Below are positions 23,822 through 33,376 of a stretch of DNA of 64,000 bases, one piece after another (within the stretch, counting starts at the first letter, position 1; the number at the start of each line of letters is the position of its first letter). Source of the stretch: Pseudomonadota bacterium (GTDB lineage: Bacteria; Desulfobacterota; Syntrophorhabdia; Syntrophorhabdales; Syntrophorhabdaceae). The stretch covers positions 168,891-232,890 of the forward strand of contig JAPLKA010000055.1 of assembly GCA_026388315.1 (NCBI GenBank). Direction: 5' to 3'. Both the position numbers and the translations under genes were made by a program. The notes beneath the pieces are model-generated. The model did no database searches, was not told the origin of the DNA, and saw only the letters and a list, made by a program, of their open reading frames with translations.

Positions 23822-26800
23822 TTATTCCTCAATACGGACAAATTTAAAAAGCAATGGCATGACGAGGAGAATGATACCGGTGCCTATCAGCATGCCGCCA
23901 ACCACTACAATGGCAAGGGGCTTCTGAATTTGGCTCCCCACGCCATGAGCCAGAGCGGCAGGAAGAAGTCCCAATGAGGCGGTAAGACCGACCATAAGAA
24001 TCGACCTGAATTTTTCCCTCACTGTTTCAATGATTGCCAGTTGACGGCTTTTCTTCTCCTTGTATACTTCAAGATAATGACTTATTAAAATACATGTTTT
24101 AAATGTTGATATGCCGATGATCGATATAAAACCGACTATCGCAGAGATACTAAGAGACTGACCCGTAACGAGGAGGCTGACGAGTCCGCCAAAGACAGCG
24201 CAGACAGGAGCGACTATGGTGAGCAGAACATTTCTCATGTTTCCATGAAACATATAAAGCAATGTAATGATAAGAAAAATTGCCAGAGGGATAGAAAAAT
24301 AGAATCTTCTGAAGGCCTCTTTCATTTCATTGAATATACCGCTCCATTCCATAAAATACCCTTCGGGAATATTGGCCTTTACGGCTTCTTTCTGCGCCTT
24401 CTCCACTGTTCCCCCCAAATCTTTTGAAGATACGCGGAATTTAATTGGTATGAAGCGCCTGTGGTTTTCTCTGAAAATTGATGATGCCCCTGTATCATAC
24501 CGTATTTTCGCCATCCTGGAAAGCGGCACCACCCCTCCACCTGGCAGAACTATTGGAATATGTGCTATCTTTTGAGGCTCATTCCTGTAATCAAAGGGAA
24601 AGCTTACCTGGAGTGCAAAGTTTTTATCGCCTTCTATAATCTGGCTTACAACTTTCCCTCCCAGTGCAGCCGAGACCATGTCGAGTACCTCCTGGACGCT
24701 TAAACCAAGAGCCGCCACATCTTCCCTGTCAACCTCTATCAGGAGGTTTGGCTGGCCAAGTTCCTTGTATATGTCAACGTCATTTATCCCCCGAACCTTT
24801 TCAATCTTCTCCTTGATCTCCCTTGCAGTTCTGTCGAGTTCATTAAGATCATCTCCGAATACCTTTATCGCATTCTCGCCACCCTTTATTCCCGAGCTTT
24901 CCTCATCAAGATTGTCCTGCATGTACTGGGACAAGCTAATAGTGGCGTTGGGCAATAAACGGGTAAGTTTTTCCCTTACCTCTTCCTCTAATTGTTCTTT
25001 TGTTATGGACCGTTTCCACTTATTGTAAGGGTGGAGATTCATATAATACTCACTGTTGAACGGCCCTGTTGCCTCTGTGCCATCTTCAGGCCTTCCGACA
25101 CGGATAGCAACCGATTTTGCTTCAGAGAAACCAATGAGAATATCTCTTACTTTTTTGGCGACTTCATGCGTTTTGCTGAGTGACACGGAATAAGGCAATG
25201 TGATCCTGATATATACATTCCCTTCATCCATTTTCGGAAGAAACTGGGTACCTATTACGGCAAAGCTGGTTACGAACCCGCCAAGAATTACACCGGCAGT
25301 GACTATAAGAACGAGACGGGACCTCTGCATCAAAAATGTTACGCACCGCACATAATGTTCACTCATTGTTTCAACAAATCGAAAACCCTTCCCTTCATGC
25401 CCTTCAAGGAATGTGTGGATGGATGCGATGAGGTAAGTAAAGGTGAGCAACAAGGTAAAGATGAGGGCATAGGAATATGTTTTTGCCATGGGTGAGAATA
25501 TCTGTTTTTCAGCGCCCTTCATGGTAAAAATAGGAATGAATGCAATGATAATGATACAAACAAGAAGGATAATGGGAACCCCTACTTCTTTTGTTGCCCT
25601 CACAAGGGATCTTTCATGTACTGCCTTTGCCTGGGTTCCGCTGATAGATCCGTATTTCCTCGCAACGCGTATGTAGTTTTCAGTTAAAACAAGGGCAATA
25701 TCTGCAATGATACCAAAATCGATGGCGCTGATTGAAAGGAGGTTTGCAGAATCCCCCGTGACAGCCATTACCGCAAGGGTAATTGCCAGTGAAATAGGTA
25801 TGACAAGGGCCGTCATAATCGCTGCACGGATATTCCCCAGGAAAACAAAGAGTGTGATGGCTACAAGGGCTATACCCAGGGAAGCAGACTCAATAACCTT
25901 TTTTATTACCGTGCTTATAAGTTGCCACCGCTCGTAGTAAGGGGATATCCGAATACCTTTCGGAAGTATCTTAGTGTTCAGTTCCTTGATTTTATCGTTA
26001 ATGGACTGTATGGAGGGGATACTCTTTTCGCCCCTCCTGAGTATTACGTTCCCCATTACCGCGTCGTCATTTTTATTGAATAGTATGATGCCTGTTCTTG
26101 GAATATTTCCGAGGCTCACCTGTGCTATGTTTTTAATAAGCACAGCTTTACCGTTTTTATATATAACGGCATTGTTTTCTATGTCCTCGAGACTCTTTAT
26201 GAGCCCTATACCCCTTACCATATAGTACTGATCGCCCAGCTCGATAGTTCTCCCGCCTACATTCACATTCGATTTTGACAGTGCATCCATTACCTGTGAC
26301 AGGGTTATGCCGTATTTTATCAGATTTTCGGGGATTACCTTGACAACATAGGCCTTGATGTACCCTCCGTAGCTTGCCACGTCCTCAACACCCTGGGCAG
26401 TTTTGATATAACGGCCTATGGTCCAGTCCTGGAGTGTCCTCAGCTCCATCAGGTTGTTGGAACCGGAGACGACATACTGCATTACCTCACCCATGTCTCC
26501 TGCGATGATATTGCCCTGCACTCCATCGGAGAGCGATATGCCGGCGAGTCTGTTTATAACCTCCTGTTTTGCTTCTCTGTATGAAATGTCATATGAAAAT
26601 TTACACTTCACATCTGCAAGGCCATATATAGAGATTGAGTTTATTCGCTCCATACCCCTCATGCCTGCAAGGCCAACCTCCATCGGTATGGTAATGCGCC
26701 TCTCCACCTCTTCGGCAGACTTCCCTTCATAAATGGCAACAATTTCAATACTCGGTGCAGATGGATCAGGAAAAGCCTCAACATTGAGGCTTTTCACGAC

Positions 26801-26884
26801 AAAAAGCGACATAATGAACATGGTAAACGTTAAAACCAGCAGGATGCCACTGTGGGTAGCAACAAAAACGGTCAGTTTTCTCAT
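23822..26884 (-). CDS. RND efflux pump, heavy-metal (CusA/CzcA)-like
   Basis: A 1020-residue proton-driven RND transporter of the inner membrane. Twelve membrane helices and two large periplasmic loops fit the family. LNVEAFPDPSAPSIEIVAIYEGKSAEEVERRITIPME is the CusA/CzcA-style opening. The fourth helix retains acidic residues (ISAIDFGIIADIALVLTEN) at the CzcA proton-relay positions. The second half has FLPKMDEGNVYIRITLP and the repeat helix VGFISIIGISTFKTCILISHYLEVYKEK. Compared with CzcA the fourth helix reads IIADIAL rather than LIVDGAV. Substrate could be a metal cation but is not proven. Operon order: small secreted protein, TolC, adaptor, pump, 76-residue protein; it overlaps the adaptor by 4 bases. 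Confidence 0.87.
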   Translation of the reverse strand: MRKLTVFVATHSGILLVLTFTMFIMSLFVVKSLNVEAFPDPSAPSIEIVAIYEGKSAEEVERRITIPMEVGLAGMRGMERINSISIYGLADVKCKFSYDISYREAKQEVINRLAGISLSDGVQGNIIAGDMGEVMQYVVSGSNNLMELRTLQDWTIGRYIKTAQGVEDVASYGGYIKAYVVKVIPENLIKYGITLSQVMDALSKSNVNVGGRTIELGDQYYMVRGIGLIKSLEDIENNAVIYKNGKAVLIKNIAQVSLGNIPRTGIILFNKNDDAVMGNVILRRGEKSIPSIQSINDKIKELNTKILPKGIRISPYYERWQLISTVIKKVIESASLGIALVAITLFVFLGNIRAAIMTALVIPISLAITLAVMAVTGDSANLLSISAIDFGIIADIALVLTENYIRVARKYGSISGTQAKAVHERSLVRATKEVGVPIILLVCIIIIAFIPIFTMKGAEKQIFSPMAKTYSYALIFTLLLTFTYLIASIHTFLEGHEGKGFRFVETMSEHYVRCVTFLMQRSRLVLIVTAGVILGGFVTSFAVIGTQFLPKMDEGNVYIRITLPYSVSLSKTHEVAKKVRDILIGFSEAKSVAIRVGRPEDGTEATGPFNSEYYMNLHPYNKWKRSITKEQLEEEVREKLTRLLPNATISLSQYMQDNLDEESSGIKGGENAIKVFGDDLNELDRTAREIKEKIEKVRGINDVDIYKELGQPNLLIEVDREDVAALGLSVQEVLDMVSAALGGKVVSQIIEGDKNFALQVSFPFDYRNEPQKIAHIPIVLPGGGVVPLSRMAKIRYDTGASSIFRENHRRFIPIKFRVSSKDLGGTVEKAQKEAVKANIPEGYFMEWSGIFNEMKEAFRRFYFSIPLAIFLIITLLYMFHGNMRNVLLTIVAPVCAVFGGLVSLLVTGQSLSISAIVGFISIIGISTFKTCILISHYLEVYKEKKSRQLAIIETVREKFRSILMVGLTASLGLLPAALAHGVGSQIQKPLAIVVVGGMLIGTGIILLVMPLLFKFVRIEE

Positions 26885-27960
26885 GGCTTTTCCAGTTCTA
26901 TGGCAGTAAGGACAATCTCCTCTCCTTCGGCAACACCCTCAACTGCCATAAGTTTTCCCGGGATCTCTTTGACAGGTTTTATTTCTTTCAGATTATTCTT
27001 GCCATCCTTGTCAGGACGATATACATAGAATTTTCCTTCTTTATAGACCATCGCCGATTGCGGGATCAAGGAGAGCTGCCTCTTCTCTCCTTCTATTTTT
27101 AATTGTAAAAACATATTGTGTTTGAAGAGGTCCTTTTTGTCCATAATTCTGATGTAGGTTTTTACAGTCTTAAGATCTACGTCCGATACATCGCTCACAT
27201 ATGTGACAATGCCTTTGAATGCTACATTCGGGAGGGTATCTACATGGAAGGTAACATTACTCCCTCTTTTTACTTTTTGAATGTCTGTATCGTATATATT
27301 TGCCACAACCATTATATTATTGGGGTCTGCCATCGTCATTAATGGCGTTGATGCATCCACCTTGTCGCCCGTGTGTGTCTGGATGTCTGCAATATATCCG
27401 TTCATGGGCGCCCTAATCATCACCGTATCCATCCGGCCTTGCTTCAGTCCGACTGCATCATTGTCCGCTGAAAAGCCATATATGCTTAGCTTACTCTTCA
27501 ACCCCTCTGCTATGGCGTTTAACTGTTTATAGTTTGATTCACTGTTCAGCAGGTCATTTTTTGTAACCGCACCGATCTCGAAGAGCTGTTTATTGAGGTT
27601 GTATATACGCTCTGCCTGTTTCGACTGTGTGAGCGTTGATAGATAATTTGAGTGTGTATCGGTCACATCGGGGCTTGTAATGCTAATGAGGGCATCTCCT
27701 TTTTTCGCCTTGTCGCCGACTTTCACAAATATTTTACTGACAGTACCGGCAAGGTAAGGAAGTATCCTGGATGTGCCTTCAATGTCTGGTTGGATGCTTC
27801 CCGTTGCTTCAACGTAGGAACGCAATTCTGTGGTAGTAACCTTATAGGTTTTTATTTCTTGTTTCTCTGCTTTTGCGTTTTTTTCACCTGCCCTGCCGCA
27901 ACCCGAAATGAGAAGAACGAGCACGAGCACAACGAGTGATGGAATAATCCGCCTCATCAT
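26881..27960 (-). CDS. RND periplasmic adaptor lipoprotein (CusB/CzcB-like)
   Basis: A 359-residue membrane-fusion protein. The signal sequence ends in a lipobox (LLISGCG, Cys21), so it is anchored by lipid. YVEATGSIQPDIEGTSRILPYLAGTVSKIFVKVGDKAKKGDALISITSPDV is the lipoyl half. A short helical hairpin follows, then MIRAPMNGYIADIQTHTGDKVDASTPLMTMADPNNIMVVANIYDTDIQKV with the barrel domain, and a C-terminal proximal domain (LSLIPQSAMVYKEGKFYVYRP). It links the RND pump to the TolC channel. Coding overlaps with both neighbours (4 bases each) show a tightly coupled operon. Confidence 0.88.
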   Translation of the reverse strand: MMRRIIPSLVVLVLVLLISGCGRAGEKNAKAEKQEIKTYKVTTTELRSYVEATGSIQPDIEGTSRILPYLAGTVSKIFVKVGDKAKKGDALISITSPDVTDTHSNYLSTLTQSKQAERIYNLNKQLFEIGAVTKNDLLNSESNYKQLNAIAEGLKSKLSIYGFSADNDAVGLKQGRMDTVMIRAPMNGYIADIQTHTGDKVDASTPLMTMADPNNIMVVANIYDTDIQKVKRGSNVTFHVDTLPNVAFKGIVTYVSDVSDVDLKTVKTYIRIMDKKDLFKHNMFLQLKIEGEKRQLSLIPQSAMVYKEGKFYVYRPDKDGKNNLKEIKPVKEIPGKLMAVEGVAEGEEIVLTAIELEKP

Positions 27961-29210
27961 TTTATTTCTCCTGTATATACTTTTATGAGATGCCCGTTGA
28001 GCACCGACTGGATAAAGGTCTGGTGATATTTTGTGATAAAATCTCTGTATGTTTTCTGGGTGTCAAGTAGTTCAAGCACCGTGATTCCTCCTAAAGAAAA
28101 GGCCTTTTCACTGTTCTGCATGAGGGTATCCATCTGATCCTTGTTGTCCCTGTAGGATTCGAAGACCTTCAGGGCCGCAGTGTAATTGTTGAGTGCCAGG
28201 TGTACATCCGACGCTATTCTCCTCTTTGTCTTTGCAAGCTGGACATCGAGCTGCTGCATTTCGGCGGTGCGCTTCGCAATTTCCCCCTGATACCTGTTGA
28301 AGATTGGCAGTGGGACGCTTATGCCCATACCGATCCCCGATGTGGCCGGGTTGCCTGTAGAATCGTATTCGCCGCCTATCGAAAAGTCGGGAATCCTGTA
28401 TGCCTTAGCAAGCGAAATATTGTTCTCAGCCGCCTTACGCTGACGTTGAAGAGAGAGGAGATCGTGCCTGTTTTCGTTTGCAACGGCAAAGAGGTCTGCC
28501 TCAACAAAGGTCGGATAACGATCCTGTATATAAACTCTTGCAGGCTTGCGCCGTACATCGCTGCCCAAGAGGAGGCTGAATGAATCGATGTCGTTGAGCA
28601 ACTGGTTTGCAAGGTTTGTATGGTTGTTCTCAAGGTCGATTTTACCAACCTTGAGCTTTGTATAATCGATTGAAGAGAGAAACCCTGCGCTAAACCGTTT
28701 CTCTGCAACCTGAAGCAGCCTGTTATACCGGGCAAGTTCATTGCGGGCAAATTCAATACTCAAATCATCGAGGTTGAGGGTGTAATAAAGGTTGTAGAAG
28801 CCAATGAGAAGGTTCCTGATTACATCCTTATGGGATATCCGTGTCGCCTCGAGGACCTCAGAGGCAACACCTGTCCGCAAAGCCCTTTTGCCGCCCGTTT
28901 CGATGAGCTGGTCTACCCGTACGGTCAACTGGGTATTGTCCCATCGGGAAGTCTTCCACTGAGACATGGCCAGGTTGTTGTAGTTTACGGTAAGGTTCGG
29001 GTTCGGTAGTAATTTTGCGGTTACGTAATCGGCATACGCCTTGTCAATCTCATATTTACTTGCAACAATGTCAAAGTTGCTCTTGTAAAATTGGACAAGG
29101 GCCTCATCGAGCCCGATCTCTTCATAGCACAATGCCACAGGCGTAACAGCCAGTGTGATTAAGAGTATAATTACACATATATGCAGTATCGGTTTTTTTA
29201 TCAGTTTCAT
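27957..29210 (-). CDS. TolC-family outer-membrane channel of the CusCBA-like system
   Basis: A 417-residue outer-membrane efflux protein with an N-terminal signal peptide (MKLIKKPILHICVIILLITLAVTPVALC). It resembles CzcC/CusC: IGLDEALVQFYKSNFDIVASKYEIDKAYADYVTAKLLPNPNLTVNY at the start of the mature part, LQVAEKRFSAGFLSSIDYTKLKV at the first hairpin and NSEKAFSLGGITVLELLDTQKTYRDFITKYHQT at the second. No lipobox is evident. It forms the exit duct of the RND system and is upstream of and overlapping the adaptor gene. Confidence 0.88.
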   Translation of the reverse strand: MKLIKKPILHICVIILLITLAVTPVALCYEEIGLDEALVQFYKSNFDIVASKYEIDKAYADYVTAKLLPNPNLTVNYNNLAMSQWKTSRWDNTQLTVRVDQLIETGGKRALRTGVASEVLEATRISHKDVIRNLLIGFYNLYYTLNLDDLSIEFARNELARYNRLLQVAEKRFSAGFLSSIDYTKLKVGKIDLENNHTNLANQLLNDIDSFSLLLGSDVRRKPARVYIQDRYPTFVEADLFAVANENRHDLLSLQRQRKAAENNISLAKAYRIPDFSIGGEYDSTGNPATSGIGMGISVPLPIFNRYQGEIAKRTAEMQQLDVQLAKTKRRIASDVHLALNNYTAALKVFESYRDNKDQMDTLMQNSEKAFSLGGITVLELLDTQKTYRDFITKYHQTFIQSVLNGHLIKVYTGEIK

Positions 29211-29335
29211 TGACTACCTCAGAAAAAAGTTTTCCCTTCAATTCCCGGATAAGCCTGATAAAACTTCATCTGAATTACTCAGATGATTACAATAGTATTT
29301 ATGTGCCGGCAGGTTTTGGCAGGCGCGCAGGATTA

Positions 29336-29629
29336 TTACACGGTATGTGTTGCCGGTGGACCTCTGTAAAGGTGGGATGATAAGTGGAGCTGGCTTACGA
29401 TGTGCTCTATGCTGGGAGACAGGTAGAACCCTGAAGAAGCATTGAGAAGATATGGCATCGGGTCGTAGTAAGCCGTTGAGGCCAACTCAACCCCGGAATC
29501 TACACAAACAGGGAATTTGATTTTTGAATTCCTGTTTATCTGCTCGGACTCGATGGTTAAAATGGAGGTCAGAAAAAAAGCGACAAAAACAATCGCAGTG
29601 ACTTTAAAAAAAGTTTTTGTAGAAACCAT
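29336..29629 (-). CDS. Small exported protein at the head of the RND operon
   Basis: A 97-residue protein with an N-terminal hydrophobic segment (FFKVTAIVFVAFFLTSILTIES) and a short periplasmic part that contains FPVCVDSGVELASTAYYDPMPYLLNASSGFYLSPS and a His-rich end (HIVSQLHLSSHLYRGPPATHTV, five histidines). I do not recognise a family. The position before the TolC gene, with about 125 bases between, and the C-terminal histidines make a metal-binding accessory role conceivable, as for CusF, but this is speculation. Confidence 0.6.
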   Translation of the reverse strand: MVSTKTFFKVTAIVFVAFFLTSILTIESEQINRNSKIKFPVCVDSGVELASTAYYDPMPYLLNASSGFYLSPSIEHIVSQLHLSSHLYRGPPATHTV

Positions 29630-29722
29630 TAAAAATCCTGTTTACCGAATATATTTGTGAAAAAATAGCACAGAACAGGGGGAATGTAAATTTAAATGTT
29701 GAAACGCATACGCATCCCTGCT

Positions 29723-30463
29723 TTACCACAGTTTATCGCTTACCACCCTCAAGCCCATTCCCACAAATGTGTTGATCTGGTCGCTCCCGAAGAGTCCTGA
29801 CCCGCCCGTAAAATCAATCTGGATATGGTCGCTTACTATGTGGCGAAAACCTGCCTGATATGCGCCTCCAATTTTTCCTGCATAGGGATCATTACAGAAT
29901 ATTTCCATAACTGCGTGTAGACCCCCGATCATGCGGATCTGGGTGCCGAGTCCCCATGTGCCAACGGTAATCTCGCTGCTGGTGGATATGCCGATGTTGG
30001 CATGGATAAGCACCCGTTCCCGGTCAAAAAGGGATTCCGTCATTGCGGCGTAGGCAAATCCGCTCCATTGCTCCGGCCTGAAATCGCCTCTGCCCCATGG
30101 CGGAGAGGCGCCGACAGCCATTGCCATCCCGGGATAACTGTTTGGTTTGGCCTCCCATAAGAGGTACTTAAACTGCACGAGAGGTCCGGTAATAGAAAAG
30201 CTGCGGTTCGATTCCTTGTCGAGGGGGAAGCCATCGACAAAACCCACTGTCACCTCAGATCGGGCTGTCGGACCAATGGCAGCCAGGTTCAGGTTCGAAA
30301 AAGAGTCCTTTGTGTACCGTACAGAGGTCTCAACCTGTCCCTGATGGTCCCCCACAACGCGGGCATCATCGGTAACAAAGGGGCGGACGGCAAATACCGG
30401 CCGAACAATAGCAAGGGACAGAAAAATAAACAATGGAAAAAATAAGGCCTTCAATAAATTCAT
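29723..30463 (-). CDS. Outer-membrane beta-barrel, Phenol_MetA_deg-like
   Basis: A 246-residue exported protein. A signal peptide (MNLLKALFFPLFIFLSLAIVRPVFA) is followed by RPFVTDDARVVGDHQGQVETSVRYTKD, the opening found in the transporter-like MetA-pathway (Phenol_MetA_deg) barrel family, and then alternating amphipathic strands to a terminal aromatic (VVSDKLW). A paralogue with the same RPLITDDT opening lies at 51612-52394. These barrels are thought to serve uptake or export of hydrophobic compounds; the specific substrate is unknown. It is the first leftward gene before the RND operon and may share its promoter. Confidence 0.72.
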   Translation of the reverse strand: MNLLKALFFPLFIFLSLAIVRPVFAVRPFVTDDARVVGDHQGQVETSVRYTKDSFSNLNLAAIGPTARSEVTVGFVDGFPLDKESNRSFSITGPLVQFKYLLWEAKPNSYPGMAMAVGASPPWGRGDFRPEQWSGFAYAAMTESLFDRERVLIHANIGISTSSEITVGTWGLGTQIRMIGGLHAVMEIFCNDPYAGKIGGAYQAGFRHIVSDHIQIDFTGGSGLFGSDQINTFVGMGLRVVSDKLW

Positions 30464-30831
30464 GATTTTTTCATCCTGAATAGACCACTAAATAAACATT
30501 CTTTACCACAAAAATATAGCCATTGTTTAAAACAAATGGTGGTGTTTTGTCAATGCCACAATCCGTAATCACAATTCTCTACCTCTTCAGATATGTTCTT
30601 TTTTGCAGCCCCCTGCACCTCTGAGTCGATAAGATACTGAAATAACTGGATGTTGCTTCGCAACATGACGTGAACGAGGCAAGCATCGGGGAATGGACCC
30701 GAAGAGATTCGATTTGCATTCCTTTTCCTTTTAGAGTTACAATTATCTCAAAGGTATGTCACTTGAAAAATCAGCTATTATAAATCCCAACATAAAAATC
30801 AAGCACATCAACAGCAAAGGAGAGTATTAAT
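30464..30831. promoter_or_regulatory. 368-bp divergent regulatory region
   Basis: Between the leftward barrel/RND genes and the rightward APC transporter. It contains an imperfect palindrome CCATTGTTT-AA-AACAAATGG (30520-30539), a candidate operator for the leftward genes. It also has a perfect hairpin ATGTTGC-TTC-GCAACAT (30650-30666) without T-run, and AAAGGAGAG before the transporter start. No gene is seen. Confidence 0.5.
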
Positions 30832-32814
30832 ATGGAGCCAGACATTTCAGAGCCGGAACCGAGTTTATTTGAAAGGTTTAAGCGAAAAGTCATAGGTGCG
30901 CCAAAGGATGTCAATGAACCTTCCATATTTCATAAACTTTCACTCATACCGATACTCGCGTGGATTGGCCTCGGGGCAGACGGTCTTTCATCTTCTTCCT
31001 ATGGTCCCGAAGAGGCATTCAGGACATTGGGGTCCCATACATACCTTGCCATTTTTATCGCCCTTGCAACGGCGTTTACCGTAGTTATCATATCCTATTC
31101 TTATACCCGGATCATCGAACACTTCCCTCATGGAGGCGGAGGCTACATCGTTGCAACCCACACCATCAGCAAGGATGCAGGGGTTATTTCCGGCTGTGCG
31201 CTGCTCGTTGATTATATGTTAACAATAACGGTCTCCCTTGTCTCCTGCGGTGATGCCATATTCAGTTTCTTTCCCCTCCCCTTCCAGAAGTACAAGTTAA
31301 TTTTTGTAGGATTTCTTATTGTTCTTCTCGTTATTTTGAATTTAAGAGGGGTAAAGGAATCGGTAACGCTACTTGCACCGATTTTTGTCATTTTTATTAT
31401 TACCCATATCCTGCTTATCGGCTCCGGCATTTTCAGCCATATCGGCGAGGTGAAGCCACTTGTGACTGAAATGAAAGGAAATCTCCAGACCGGTTTGGCA
31501 AGTGTGGGATTTGTTGGACTTATGGCTATCTTTTTGCGGGCCTTCTCCATGGGTGCAGGAACATACACCGGTATCGAAGCGGTCTCAAACGGCATGCAGA
31601 TTATGCGTGAACCAAAAGTTCAAACAGGGAAAAGGACTATGGTATACCTTGCAACATCCCTTGCCATAACGGCTGGCGGTCTTCTGGTCTGCTATCTTCT
31701 TTTCAGGATAAAACCCGAGGAAGGCAGGACACTCAATGCAATCCTGTCCGAACAGGTTTTTGCGCATTGGCCTCTTGGAGGATTATTGGCCCTTATAACG
31801 ATTCTCACTGAGGGCGCACTTCTCACGGTAGCCGCTCAAACCGGTTTTATTGACGGTCCGAGGGTTATGTCAAATATGGCTATCGACTCCTGGCTTCCCC
31901 GTCGTTTCGCATCGTTATCTGAACGGCTCACCATGCAGGACGGGGTTATCCTCATGGGGCTTGCAGCGTTTATTTTACTTATATACACGCATGGTTCCAT
32001 TACAGCCCTTGTTATTATGTACTCCATTAATGTTTTTGTTACCTTTTCCCTCTCCCAGCTCGGCATGGTCCGCTTCTTTCTCCATAACAGAGAAAAAGAC
32101 AAAAAATGGAAACAGCATATCGTGATTCATATCGTAGGGTTAATACTCTGCCTTACAATTCTCACCGTTACTGTTTACGAAAAATTCGGTGAAGGCGGCT
32201 GGGTCACAATCGTAATTACATCAATGGTAATAGGATTATGTTATCTGATTCGTGCTCACTACCGTAAAGTAAGGCTTGGCGTAAAAAAGCTTGAAGAGAT
32301 GCTCTCAGATATTCCTGCCTCGGAACCATTCAATAATGACCCTATTGACCCGAAAGAAATGACCGCTATCCTTCTCGTTAGCGGGTATAATGGATTTGGT
32401 TTGCACACATTGCTTTCTATTGTCCGCTATTTCCCCGATGTTTATAAAAACTATATTTTTCTCTCTGTTGCAGAGATTGATTCCGGTTCCTTTAAAGGCG
32501 TTGCTGAAATAGAAGCCTTAAAAGAATCTGTCAAAAATGATCTCATGAAATATGTAAAGGTTACCCGCCATCACGGTTTCCCTGCTGACTGCAGAACAAT
32601 CGTAGGGACCGATGTGGTAGATGAAGCCTCTGATCTTGTTGAAGCAACGGTCAAAGAGTTTCCAAGATCAACCGTATTTACAGGAAAATTAGTATTTCGG
32701 CATGAAAATCCATTCCAGAAGATACTCCATAATGAAACAGCCCACTCGATTCAGCGCAGGCTGCAGTGGAACGGCATCCCAACGGTCATTTTGCCGATCC
32801 GGGTGGACGTATAG
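30832..32814 (+). CDS. APC-superfamily amino-acid permease with cytoplasmic C-terminal domain
   Basis: A 660-residue transporter. A conserved pre-helix segment (FHKLSLIPILAWIGLGADGLSSSSYGPEEAFRTLG) resembles KUP/APC proteins. About twelve membrane helices follow up to residue about 480. A cytoplasmic domain (TAILLVSGYNGFGLHTLLSIVRYFPDVYKNYIFLSVAEID...HHGFPADCRTIVGTDVVDEASDLV) then resembles a universal-stress-like alpha/beta fold that may sense ligand or nucleotide. The unwound first-helix glycines (GADGLSSSSYG) fit substrate or cation binding. It probably imports an amino acid, amine or potassium. The ribosome binding site AAAGGAGAG is 7 bases before ATG. The small secreted protein gene follows by 28 bases. 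Confidence 0.82.
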   Translation: MEPDISEPEPSLFERFKRKVIGAPKDVNEPSIFHKLSLIPILAWIGLGADGLSSSSYGPEEAFRTLGSHTYLAIFIALATAFTVVIISYSYTRIIEHFPHGGGGYIVATHTISKDAGVISGCALLVDYMLTITVSLVSCGDAIFSFFPLPFQKYKLIFVGFLIVLLVILNLRGVKESVTLLAPIFVIFIITHILLIGSGIFSHIGEVKPLVTEMKGNLQTGLASVGFVGLMAIFLRAFSMGAGTYTGIEAVSNGMQIMREPKVQTGKRTMVYLATSLAITAGGLLVCYLLFRIKPEEGRTLNAILSEQVFAHWPLGGLLALITILTEGALLTVAAQTGFIDGPRVMSNMAIDSWLPRRFASLSERLTMQDGVILMGLAAFILLIYTHGSITALVIMYSINVFVTFSLSQLGMVRFFLHNREKDKKWKQHIVIHIVGLILCLTILTVTVYEKFGEGGWVTIVITSMVIGLCYLIRAHYRKVRLGVKKLEEMLSDIPASEPFNNDPIDPKEMTAILLVSGYNGFGLHTLLSIVRYFPDVYKNYIFLSVAEIDSGSFKGVAEIEALKESVKNDLMKYVKVTRHHGFPADCRTIVGTDVVDEASDLVEATVKEFPRSTVFTGKLVFRHENPFQKILHNETAHSIQRRLQWNGIPTVILPIRVDV

Positions 32815-32842
32815 ATCTATCGTGTGAGAAGGAGGTTGCCCG

Positions 32843-33124
32843 GTGCTGAGAAAGTCCTGTTCGAGAAAGCTCGTCTTCTTTGTACTCTTGTCCCTTTTCT
32901 CGATTATTGTGATGGTTTCCTCTACGACAGCTAAAGCCAAACGAGGTGAGCAACCACGGTGCCAGGAGGAATGCCTGGCTACACACTCCGCGAGGATGAA
33001 GCTTCTGTCGGAGGAGTATGCGAAGATAGGCGATAAGATGAAGTATCAGGATGCAGTGGAAGATGAGGCTTCGCGCTATTTTCGATGCCTTACCAATTGT
33101 CGGGAGCTCATGCAGGTCAAGTAG
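32843..33124 (+). CDS. Small exported four-cysteine protein
   Basis: A 93-residue protein with a signal peptide or signal anchor (KLVFFVLLSLFSIIVMVSSTTAKA) and a mature region of about 60 residues. The mature region contains paired cysteines CQEEC and CLTNC around a charged helix (ARMKLLSEEYAKIGDKMKYQDAVEDEASRYFR). The CxxxC...CxxxC spacing suggests a disulfide-stapled helical hairpin (CHCH-like) in the periplasm. GTG start with GGAGG 7 bases upstream. No family is recognised. It probably shares a transcript with the upstream transporter. Confidence 0.65.
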   Translation: MLRKSCSRKLVFFVLLSLFSIIVMVSSTTAKAKRGEQPRCQEECLATHSARMKLLSEEYAKIGDKMKYQDAVEDEASRYFRCLTNCRELMQVK

Positions 33125-33318
33125 AGGTAGAATGAGTTCGGTGGATGGATTCGCTCCTCGGCGGGGACGGCTGAGACGTACAACTCAAGCTCACTCTTTC
33201 TCGCAGTAACGTACAACGACAGCGGCTGTTGGCATGTCTACATTTGTATTTGAAAATCCATTCCTTCATCAATCCTCTCTCTGAGACAGACAGCATGTTT
33301 TATTCATGTATATAGTTC

Positions 33319-33376
33319 TTGACATTCTATGATGACTTTTATATTCTGAACATAAGTTCATATGAACAGACGTTCA
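33319..33376 (+). promoter_or_regulatory. tetR promoter with overlapping TetR-type double operator
   Basis: TTGACA (33319-33324), a 17-base spacer and TATTCT (33342-33347). The 30-bp site 33347-33376 holds TGAA-N6-TTCA and TGAAC-N4-GTTCA palindromes in tandem and covers the ATG of tetR at 33362. The geometry equals the site at 16604-16633. Binding would block both transcription and the start codon region, so autorepression is expected. The predicted leader is only about 8 bases. Confidence 0.75.
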
